The notes under the pieces were generated by a model. That model was not told the DNA's origin and made no database searches. It worked only from the letters and a program-made list of their open reading frames with translations. From Syngnathus acus (lineage: Eukaryota; Chordata; Actinopteri; Syngnathiformes; Syngnathidae): a stretch of DNA of 64,000 nucleotides. The position numbers and the translations under genes were made by a program. Shown here in pieces: positions 13,188-22,800 of the stretch. The stretch covers positions 7,294,039 through 7,358,038 of the forward strand of contig NC_051097.1 in NCBI RefSeq assembly GCF_901709675.1, read 5' to 3'. Numbering within the stretch: position 1 is the first letter of the stretch; each line of letters begins with the position of its first letter.

Positions 13188-13570
13188 AAACCCTCGCTAT
13201 TTGTGGGGGATAAGAGCAGAGTCCGTTTGCGAATAGCAAACAAACGAGCGGAGAAATTCCTTATTTTTGAAAATGAATAGTTCTAAACTAGGATCCCAAC
13301 ATATTATAAAGATTTAATTTTGGAAAAAATTAATTAATTATCAATTATCACCATTTGTTAGCTTGTGCTTGTTGCAATATTCAGCAGAGGAAAAACATGC
13401 GGTGAAGATTCTCTGTAACTTTTGCTAACAATCCAGGGATCTTAAAGCTTCTTAAAGCATGACGGACTGAGCCGGGAATAGGTGAACTTTTCAACAAAGA
13501 CCCCGGTTTAGGTTCCATGGGAAAATCGTGAATAGGTGAATTTGTGAATATCAGTCAGGGTTCACTGTAT
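13188..13570. repeat. Degenerate inverted-repeat element (non-autonomous DNA transposon type)
   Basis: Starts with a CGATAAACCCTCGCTATTTG-type segment and ends in a TCAGGGTTCACTGTAT-type segment. Degenerate GCGAATAG / GTGAATAG units occur inside, as in the small 'ggttcactgtat' elements dispersed in many fish genomes. It has no coding capacity. Family membership is from memory of the pattern, not from a search. Confidence 0.4.
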
Positions 13571-13706
13571 CTTGCATCAGTGTTTTCGGTACAGCCATAC
13601 TTCTGAAAGTGTGTGAGTGTGTATACACGTGTGTGTTTGTGTGCGAGTGTGTGTGTGGGAGATGTCCTCAGCAGCTCATGTGAAATCTATATCAAGTTAT
13701 GCAAAT

Positions 13707-14088
13707 GTTGCAGAACCTCCAAAGTGGAACACCTTAATTCAGTTCATATTTTAGCATTATAGAAGCATAACAATTTGTAGGAAACAACTCAAATCAACCT
13801 TTATTTAGCCAAGGGGCATATTTCTTCAGACAGCACACCAAACGAAAGTGTCAATTAGGGTAGAGTCATTATGCCTACTGCCCCCTTGTGGAAAATCATT
13901 GAAATGTTCTGCCTGACACTATATGTTGCTGGCATAGCTAGATTGAACACATTTGCTTATTTGAAGTAACAAGTAATTTTCAAAATGGAATACAATCAAG
14001 CCGTTCCAAAATTCAAATAAGCTGATTCTTTTTTTTTTTTTGCTCTTGAATTGCACCACTTTGGTCCAACTGTGGAGGTTCCGCTGTG
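13707..14088. repeat. MITE-like element with imperfect terminal inverted repeats
   Basis: The left end GCAGAACCTCCAAAGTGG matches the reverse complement of the right end (GCGGAACCTCCACAGTTGG) at nearly every position. The interior is non-coding and A/T-rich. I found no clear target-site duplication, so the exact ends are uncertain. Confidence 0.4.
13880..13891 (-). promoter_or_regulatory. CTCF-like core motif between git2 and gltp
   Basis: GCCCCCTTGTGG on the plus strand, which is CCACAAGGGGGC on the minus strand followed by AGTA. It lies inside the MITE-like element 13707-14088, so it may have been carried in by that element. Confidence 0.4.
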
Positions 14089-14879
14089 TATAAAAATGTA
14101 TGTATCAATGTAATTATCAGATTTAATCCAAATGCTTTTGTTGTATTTATGAAAGTGCATGTCATACCTCTTGAAAAAAATGACCAGCGTTTATTTTCTC
14201 AAGTCCCCTTTAAGTGCTCTGAAGTGTTTTCAACGCAAAACCCAAACTATTTGGAGCCCTAGTTTGGGAAACTCGGATCCAGGTAAATGCGCCCTTCAAT
14301 CAACTCTGATCTAACGTGTCACTTTCAGTCCCGAATGCCAGCGGTGGAAAAAGTAACAGAATACCTCGGCCCCACGGAGCCCAGTTGGTCTAAGTTACAT
14401 TAAGTCTCCAAACAGCTAAGAGATGCCATTCAATGTCATCTTGCTTTGTTTATGCACTGTAATGCAAAGAAAACATTGTCAAACACAATTGTGTCCAACT
14501 ATGAATATAAAATGTTTGCCTTTAACAGGTGCCATCAACTTTCCAGCCTGTTGTATTTGTGTGCCGCAATTTACCATATTTATTCTGAGATGGGAGAAAC
14601 TTTTTTTCTTTTTCTTTCACAATTCAGTTTACCCAGCAACAAATCAGTAACAAATCTCTACCCATTATGTTTTGTGAGTAGCAGTGTATATTACTTTTAG
14701 GGCAACTATAGCATACAGAAATACATATAAAGAACTTTAAAATGTCTCATTTAATGAATTATGTCATGTTTGAGTGTATAGGTTAATGAGAAATGTATTA
14801 AGTATGTAAATTGGAACAAAATTCCATTGACACCTGTCGCTTAAAAGTATGACGACACAGGTGTCCCTAATGTTGTGAC

Positions 14880-15139
14880 CGAAATCTTTCGTCATCACCG
14901 CGCGACTTGAGGAGAGCAACTTTCGAAAGTTAAACCATCGAAATCTGCTTTATATAATTTAATAAGACGGACAGAAACAAATTTAGGTGTTTTAAATGCA
15001 TTTTCTAAAGAAAAGGAGGGACACCTGAGCCGAAAGGCGGCCCGACAGGCGCCTCCTACCCGGTGAGAGGCAACTTCCGGGTTGTGTTTGTACGGGAGCA
15101 GCTCATGAAGACTAGTTGGTTGTAAGAAGGACGATCAAC
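14880..15139 (+). promoter_or_regulatory. gltp: gltp promoter and 5' UTR
   Basis: A CpG-containing segment immediately upstream of the gltp ATG. It includes CGCGCG-type patches near 14900 and an ETS-type ACTTCCGG near 15070, typical of TATA-less housekeeping promoters. The transcription start was not determined. Confidence 0.5.
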
Positions 15140-16544
15140 ATGTCTCTGCTTCTGGACCACAGCTTCGGAGAACTGCCTCCGGACAACTCCGTCAACACCA
15201 AACTCTTCCTGGAGACAGTCTCGCACCTTCCGTCCTTCTTCGGTAAATAATCATAGTTCACTTGCTATATGACTGAACTAGTTTTAATGAATGATGTCAT
15301 TGGTGACCCCGGCGACGGGTTATACGTGTTATTTTTTCACGGGTTGACAGCCCCGTGTTGGACACTTCATTGAAGATTACGCCATTTATAAATGTGCCTC
15401 TATATGTTATAAAACAAAACAGGTAATCACCATCACATTCTAGTTAAATGTCACTTTTTTCTTTCAGACTGTTTGGGCTCCAAAGTCTTTTCGCCCATCA
15501 AGTCAGACATTAATGGCAACATCACGGTGAGTGTGATTGAGATGAATGTGTGACTTGATCATGGAAATAGTTGAGTTATTAAGATGTTATCTGTGTGAAT
15601 GTGTCCACAGAAAATTAAAGAAGTTTACATAAAAGACCCGCAGCGGTACGTCACCTTGCAGCAGATCCTGGAGGCCGAGCGGCAAGACCTTGGGGCCGAG
15701 TGGCCCAAAGCGGGAGCCACGCTGGCTCTCATGTGGCTCAAGAGGTGAGGCAGCAGACACTACATTAGGTACACCAAAGCAATAAAATCAATTTTATTGG
15801 GAAGGTGTGTCCGCAACATGGCTCATTATTTATCCGTTTCAGGGGTCTCCGTTTCATCCAAGTTTTGCTACAGAGTTTGGTTGACGGTGAACAAGATATG
15901 AACCAACCCAACCTCATTCGCATTAACATCACCAAAGCCTACGAGCAGGCGCTCAAGCAATACCACGGGTGGTTTGTGCAGAAAATTTTCACTGTGAGTA
16001 TTAGGAGAAAACCCACACAAGCACCTGCAGAACATGAGAACATCAGAAGGTAGTACTGTTTGTATGCAACATAGTGGTATGCAGAGCCCCCTAGTGGTAA
16101 GCAAAAGACTCATCTTAATAAATAGCCAACTTTGTGGTTGAAACTTTTTTCAATTGAGTCGAGTACATTGAAGTGTAGTTCAGTTGTATTTGACTTTTAA
16201 GAACGAAACATTTCCATTTAATCCGTTAAAATTCTTTGTTTTGAAATATTTATTCAGAAATATTTTTGGTTCAAATCGTTTAAGAATGCCCTGGCCATGA
16301 AAGTTTGCCCAGCCCTGATCTACATTCTATGAATCGCTTATTTATTTTTCCTATCTTGCAGACGGCGCTGTATGCGGCTCCCTACCGCTCCGACCTCCTC
16401 AAGGCACTGTCAAAAGGAGAGGATGTGAAAGAGGAAGAATGTCTCGAAAACCTGCGTCACTTCCTGGTCAACTTCACTGCCACTGTTGATGCTATCTATG
16501 AGATGTACGTGAGGCTCAATGCAGAGATGGACTACACAGCTTGA
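15140..16544 (+). CDS. gltp: GLTP, glycolipid transfer protein
   Basis: Cytosolic all-helical protein that moves glucosylceramide and other glycosphingolipids between membranes. Exons: 15140-15242, 15468-15526, 15611-15744, 15843-15993, 16362-16544. They total 209 aa, identical in length to human GLTP. The sugar-headgroup site residues Asp48, Asn52, Lys55, Trp96 and His140 are all present at the same numbers. The FFAT-like PSFFDCLGS segment (residues 32-39), used in mammals to bind VAP proteins at the ER, is kept. The ATG gives MSLLLDHSFGELPPDN, aligned with the family N terminus. The gene is compact, with a normal stop after MDYTA. Nothing suggests a pseudogene. Confidence 0.98.
16086..16097 (-). 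promoter_or_regulatory. CTCF-like core motif in gltp intron 4
   Basis: GCCCCCTAGTGG on the plus strand (CCACTAGGGGGC on the minus strand), a full match to the CTCF core. It sits in the last gltp intron, next to repeat-derived sequence. Confidence 0.4.
16140..16317. repeat. Repeat fragment with hAT-like right end in gltp intron 4
   Basis: The segment CAGTTGTATTTGACTTTTAAG near 16190 recurs as CAGTTGTATTTAACTTTTAAG near 19498. The fragment ends with AAGTTTGCCCAGCCCTG (16301-16317), which resembles the reverse complement of the CAGGGGTGGGCAAACTT end of the hAT-like element at 30911. The left boundary was not found. Confidence 0.35.
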
Positions 16545-16904
16545 TGTCGGAGGACAGCGGTGCCTCATTTATCTGCCTTGCGTGTGTAATTTTTATATTA
16601 TTTATTTTGTTTTGTTCCTTATGACACAATTTGTGAAGCTTTACACTTGAGTGTTGCATTTTAGTGTCTTTTTAATGCAGCCCTCCTTAACATTATTTCA
16701 TGAATACAACAGGTGCCTTAATATGAATGGACCAATGGACAATGTTGTCAAAAAGTATTTAAGATGTATTTAGACAGACATGATAACAAAATTACAATTT
16801 TCACAAAAGTGATATACATATGCTGTGTTTTGATTGAAGGTTGTGCTTGTTTTGTTTATTTTTGGGCACTGTAATTAGAGTTACCTAATTCTCTCTTTGA
16901 TCAA

Positions 16905-16910
16905 ATTAAA
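16905..16910 (+). terminator. gltp: Possible gltp polyadenylation signal (ATTAAA)
   Basis: ATTAAA about 360 bases after the gltp stop codon, within A/T-rich 3' UTR-like sequence and just before an A-run. It is a weak variant signal, chosen because no AATAAA was noticed nearer. Confidence 0.3.
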
Positions 16911-16983
16911 TAGGACTGGTAAAAAAAAAATCCAAGAGGTTCTAAACGAATCACAGGAAACCATGTGACATTGCTCTCTTCTT

Positions 16984-17171
16984 ATTGGTCTGCTGCGTGC
17001 TGGCGCGAAACACAAACCGGAAAAAGGCTACGGAGTACCGAAATGTGAGTAAAATGAACACTAACTGCAGGATGCAGTAAAACTGTTGATAAATTAAAGT
17101 AAAGACGTTTGCCAGGCTGCAGGAAGTTAATAGTTAAGTGCTGGTCAAGTCCTTTTGTACAGTTGAAAGGT
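16984..17171 (+). promoter_or_regulatory. Orphan promoter-like segment with splice donors
   Basis: Within 40 bases there is an inverted CCAAT box (ATTGG, 16984-16988), a perfect E2F site (TGGCGCGAAA, 17001-17010) and an ETS site (CCGGAA, 17017-17022). Consensus GTGAGT donors follow at 17045 and 17170. This looks like a promoter with one or two non-coding first exons. No plus-strand coding gene follows before cplane1 at 35.6 kb, so its transcript is unknown. It could be a lncRNA or a chance cluster. Confidence 0.4.
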
Positions 17172-19850
17172 GAGTTCGATTCATCACCTGTTTATGTGGT
17201 GACTGCTGGGAGTGGCGTCACCAGCGTTCAGCGTTATTGATAAAACAATATTAATTTCTTTAAAAAATAAAGATTTGGTTAGATTTTTTTTATGTTTACG
17301 AGCGTTAGAAATTCCCTTTTAAGAGACTACATCGTTTGGGCTCTAGAGGGCAGTGTTGGCTTGATTTGATACTCTACAGTGACGTCACAATTGTGACGTT
17401 TTGGAGCGACAACGCTTCACGTAAATATAAATTATTTTCTTTTGCCCCTTACGACTGCGCACACGATGCTTGTCAAAATATGAACTATTTTCAGAGTGTA
17501 ATAATAGTCCGACAAAAATGGTTGTGTACTTTTTGCAGGTACAGATCTCGTCCGTCAAACTTGCTACCCTATCCTTCGTTTGAGTCAGCATGACTGTATT
17601 ATACTGCCCCCCATTGGCCAAATCACGTAAAACAGGACCCGCAATAAATGAATGATGCACAAACTGTTTAATTGTTTACATTTTCTGTAATTATGTTCTA
17701 TGAGAGAATTAAGTTGTGAGCATGGTCACTGAACCTTTGAGACATATTAAGGCACTACTGCACTATGTAATCATTTATTCTACGTCTATATAATTCAGTC
17801 AGTTTAAGAGTTGTATTGGAAGACAATTTAATTCCTCATCTTCGTGGAAAAAGAGATTAGGATCACCTTTCCTTTCTCCTTCATTTCCCTGCGCTAATCC
17901 CACCAGATCAACTCTCCTTCTCCTCCATCTGCAGGCCGCCTTATCTGAAGTATGTCCCAGGAGGTCGGAGCGGCTCCTGTTCCCCTCCCGGAGGAGCCGG
18001 GCCTGAACTAATCGTCAGCGAGAAAGGAGAGAAGAGGGGGAGAGCACGTCTGTGTTCCAGGTTGGTTTATCAGCACGGCGCCGGGGCCTGTCCTGACAGA
18101 TAAATAGCATGAAAAACGCCCCACGTCCAAGCCTGCTCTACAATAGGCTCAAATCGGCAAATCACCCCCCCCGACAACTGCGCCTCAATGACAACAACAC
18201 TGACCTTTAAGGCTCGGATTATTACTTATCAAGCCCGTGTTGCTGTTTTAGCCCCCTAACCAGTGAGCGGAATACTATTACATCTTCCATCTGGGTCATT
18301 TGTTTTGTAATACAGACTGGCTAATGCTGGCATTAATTTCATTTATGTGGTAGTTACTGTGGTGTATTCACATGGCCAATGTGAAGGCCACAAAGGTATG
18401 ACAATCAGCTCTTTGAGATTTGCATTATTTATAGTCAGTCTAGCAAAAGAATTTTCTCATGGGGGAAAAAAATAAGATTAAAGTCAGTTAATGAATGGAA
18501 AACCACAATTATTTGGATCTACAAAAATGTCATTTACTTGACAATCCTCATGAGGAAGCAAAGGGCAAAAAAGGGACAAGTCATAATGTACATACATATT
18601 TCAACAACATACCTCATAATGTCCGTAGATATAATAATTGCACTTAATAATGATAGACACACTTTTTTTTTTCCCCCCCGCCTCCATACAAATCAATATA
18701 AATAAATATTATACAAGCAGCGCAGACACACAAGCAAGTACCAGCGATTGTGTGCAGTTGCCTCATCGTTACAGTTATAGAGAGGAAACCACAATATTAG
18801 GTACACCTGGACAGTCTAATGAGATCCAATATAAGAGCAGCATTCAAATTTCAGTAGAGTGAATTTCCAATACAGCTCTTGATATTGGGTTGGATTAAAC
18901 TGTTCACCCAATATGTCCAGTGAATGTTTGGCTCTTAAAAAAGACCCCGATACAAGCAAAAATCCAGGTCAAAACACAAGAACACATTCTGCTCAACCTG
19001 ACTTGCGGCGGACAACATTAAAATCAACTAAGACTTTTAAAAAAAAAAAGTGACAGAATATTTATCATACTCTAGATAAAAGCTTTACTCATCATCAGTA
19101 ATGCATGACACAAAAAAATATTCACATCTTTACCCCCATGCCTCCATATAATGAGAATCATATTGGAGAAGCCTGAGTGTTCATGATTCTTGGGGAGTGG
19201 GCAAGCAATTTCAAGTACAGTAACTCTTTGTTTATAATTATTATTATATTATTATTATGGCAGACAATGGTAGCTGTAGGCGCTCTACATCAGTATGATA
19301 TAATGGCAGAGGAATCAGCATCCTGGCTCATGATTATCGTTTTCCTTTGACACATAAAACCGAGAACAGTCAGTGGGCCTTCGGAACTCGGAATTCAACC
19401 AAAATTTTCAGGGGAAAAGTCAAATAATAGATTAATGTATATACGACTAATATTCTCCTCCAGTGGTTTACGAAATAATCCCTGCCCGAGTACAGTTCAG
19501 TTGTATTTAACTTTTAAGTTCAATATTGTTTGTTTTTAAGCGTTTATTTAGGTATCATTTTTATTTAAATTGTATGTGCAATACTTTGAATTATTATTTA
19601 AATATCCCCACCCATATTTAAGTGCAGTATTAATATTCAAACTTTTTCGTGACCTCATGTTCTTACGCCGCTTGGCGAACTGAAAACTGTTGTTTAATAG
19701 TTTGTCATAGTTTAAGGTTTAATCCATCCAATTCAAAACATTTATAAGTTGTGACTTAGAGTGAGGTCATTTTTGTGTGACTTCCTGAATATTTTGGTCA
19801 AACTCCGACTTCGACGACCACTGTACAAACGTTGTCGGCCGCGTCGCATC
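17172..19850. other. Non-coding interval between gltp and fam222a
   Basis: No recognisable exon. It contains a weak CTCF-like motif near 17606 and a G/C-rich purine-patterned segment at 17900-18130. A fragment of the common fish ATTAGGTACACC repeat is at 18796-18807, and a repeat shared with the gltp intron is near 19498. The right part, on the minus strand, should be the fam222a 3' UTR. Confidence 0.55.
19543..19548 (-). terminator. fam222a: Candidate fam222a polyadenylation signal (AATAAA)
   Basis: TTTATT on the plus strand is AATAAA on the minus strand, about 300 bases beyond the fam222a stop codon. A second copy lies close by at 19560-19565. The region is A/T-rich throughout, so chance matches are likely. 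Confidence 0.35.
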
Positions 19851-22800
19851 TCATCTGTAGACGGGAAGCTGAATGTGGGCGTGCGGATGATGAGAATGAT
19901 GAGGCTGCTGCTGCTGCTGCTGCTGCTCCAGCATCTGCTGCGTCCCGACGGCCTCGTACCCGCGGCCCAGCATGCGCTCTTTGATGCAGGGCGGCTGGAT
20001 TTCACTGATGAGGCACTCCAGAGACTGCAGACTTCTGCTGAGTGCTGCGGCGTGGCACAGACTTGCGCTCGGCGGCCCGCAGCAGGCGGTTTGCTCTGTG
20101 CCGTAGACCTGAGGGAGACATTTCCAGTAAATTTCCATACATTTCTGTTAATGGAACATTTCAATTCGGAAATTGCACCTGAGGATGAACAGGAACTGGA
20201 AGAGGGGGAGGGTGGAAATGTGTCTGGTGGTGGAGTCCGGGATGCGGGGGCGCCATGGTGCCCGGCACCTGAGAAGCGTAGCAGTCGCTATTGGGTGTAG
20301 CGGTGAGGCCGTCCCACAGCGGCGTGAAGAAGTGTCTGACCGAAAAGTGACCCTGCATGGGTGGATGTACCCCGTACGTAGAGGACGCCAAAGGCAGGCA
20401 GCTTTCGGGAGATTGCGCAACGCCGGAGTCGAGGTTATACATCCTGGTGGCTCCCTGCTGGTACACCTGATGCCTGTGCTGCCACGCGGCGTAGTCGGCT
20501 CGGGCCACGCGGGCGGCGCTCTGCGTGGGGACCACCGCCCCGCCGAATGCCATGCTACATTGCGTCGGGGGGATGCCGGCGCCAAAATCCGAGTGAGCCA
20601 CGGCCGCCACCGCCTGCAGGGAGGGGCTGGGCCTCGCCTCGCCCCCTGCCCTGGTGACTCTGTTCAGCTGCCTCATCAGGCTCTGAACCTCCGCCAGCTC
20701 AGAGCGAGGGAGCAAGCCGTGATCTCCGCGAGAACAAAGCGTCTCCGCGGGAACGTCGGGCTTACACGAGTTTACGTGATAGGCCTTATGCCCCGGCCTG
20801 ATGGCAAATCCACCATTCACTGGATTTTTATACGGCGTCAGACAAGCCTGGCTGTGCGCCTGTTTGGTCCTTTTCCCTTCTGAGGTTTTCAGCACGCCCT
20901 TAACCGCTGCCGCCTTGCCGATGGCCAACAAGCCCCGGTAGCCTCCGGAGTAGGGTTGCGAGTAGGGACTATAGCTCTGGCCCGTGGTGTCCAAGCCGTT
21001 CACCGTCTTGCTCAGCTGTTTGTGTTGCGGCACCCGGATGTCCGAGGGAAAGATCTTGATGCACAGCGGGCTGCTGGCAGTCTTCTTGGCAAAGGCATCT
21101 AGCTCGGCGGGGGACGGGTATCGGGAAGCCGCCGAGGGTGATTCGCCTGGAAAGGGGAGGGAGACAGAAGTGAGCGATAAGTCTCCGTCAGTCCACTCCT
21201 TGCCCAAAGTGCGCCGAGATGGCTTGCAGCAAATGAAAATGAGCACTATAGAAAATGGATGGCTGGATCGCCACGGAGTCCGCAGCCGCTGAGCTCAAAC
21301 CGTGACAAAAAACGTCGAGGCAAAGATTGAATCGTAAGCGGAGAAGTCGACAGCGGGACAAACGGCGACTTGATTCAAATGTCATTAGCTGGGGTAATTT
21401 CAAGGCTGCTTAACGCCAAGCGACGATGTAAAGGTCGGAAAAAAAAAGGTGGCCCCGTTTGAAACAATAAACGAAGACCGGGCTGTAAATTACGGCCGGC
21501 TCGCGGTGTCGCTTTTATTAAAGTAGATGCGAGTCAGCTGGGATCAGCAGACTGCGGGTGTGCAATGAGAATAAAAACTACACTTCATTTAATTCTCAAT
21601 AACAAAACCAATTCCAGCTTTGCGGGGGCGAGCGAGCTTGCTCCCGTCTGAAATTGATTCAGGAGTTTATTTCATTTCAGGCCCACGCTGGGTGAGACTA
21701 CCCCCCCGCCATCCCCTTCTACCACCCACCACGACTGTGAAAATGATTCAATCTACACGATCCTTCCCATGAAAGGAAGAAATTAGGTGTTTAAAATGGA
21801 GGGGCGAGTACGGAGGGTTCAAACCTGGAGGGAATTCAACAAAAACACCACCAAGCAAAACATTGCTTAGTATGTGGACCACCACCACCAAAAACAATAA
21901 CATCCGCCATGTCGGGAGAGACCTTAATACTCACGGAATCTCTATGGACGATCCATTTCGGATCGCTGGTTACCTCTTGACCCGTAGGAAAAATTAAAAA
22001 TAGAGGTCATTGTTGTCATTGGGAAACTTGGAGTTGGGTTTTGAATGCAGCTTTGTAATCGGAATGATGTTTCATTCTCTTGAGGTCTGAAGATGAACTT
22101 TTGCCCTATAGTTCAAGTCTATATTTTCTTAACAAACCTAATTTAGTCATTGTGTTCTGAACTTTTGTATTTGTTTGAATGGTTGTATTGAAAATTGCAC
22201 AACCTGAGGGAGTGTCATGCTTTCAGTTCAGGCGTTATATAATCGTTGAGGTTCAAATATTCCATTATAGAGAATCCTTAAGGTATAAATAATCCTTTTT
22301 TATTTTAATCATCCTTAGGGTTAGGATTAAAGTAATATTTTATTGATGATAAAGAGAGTCATGCTTGTGTGATAATCCGCGTCGGATGCCAAAAACATTT
22401 ATAGCCTTTGGCAAATAATTTAATATTTATGAACGTAAGGGATAAAACTGTTCACATGGGATGATGATTGGACGCCCAATGATGCATTTAAAGCCTAATT
22501 GCAGAAAAGTGCTCTTATTTTCCATGCTGGATAATGTTGGCCAATTATAAGACATGGCTAATTTAGCGAGAAGAAAATCAAGACGTGGTTCTCTGTGAAA
22601 ATGTCGCCGTGTGTGTGTGTGTGTGAGGAGCAGGGCGTCTGGTTTTGTTAGGCCAGAGATTAGAGCCATGTCAGAGCCGCCCAGACACAACACAGCTGCA
22701 CTTCCCACTGAGGCTGCATGGCTGCGCTACTATGGAAACCTCATTAGTTAATAGGCACAGACCCCCCCCCCCAGCAGTGGGTGGGATGCTAACACAGGGC

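Larger units (their letters stand above)
12654..15139. other. git2 3' UTR and git2-gltp intergenic DNA
   Basis: The gap is about 2.5 kb. The first part must hold the git2 3' UTR, but I saw no clear AATAAA close to the stop codon. The middle is repetitive: two degenerate inverted-repeat elements (13188-13570 and 13707-14088), a TG/CG-rich microsatellite near 13605-13660 and a CTCF-like motif at 13880. No exon of a known family was recognised. The open frames are short and low in information. Confidence 0.6.

Noticed and set aside
18060-18110. Possible RE1/NRSF silencer near TCAGCACGGCGCCGGGGCCTG
   Set aside because: Only one half-site is close to consensus. The second half has wrong bases and spacing.
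20173-20883. 236-residue open frame on the plus strand
   Set aside because: It is the antisense shadow of the G/C-rich fam222a main exon. The minus-strand frame carries the conserved FAM222A motifs.
21800-21835. GGTTCAAACC, resembling a tRNA T-arm
   Set aside because: No matching acceptor, D or anticodon arms could be placed around it.
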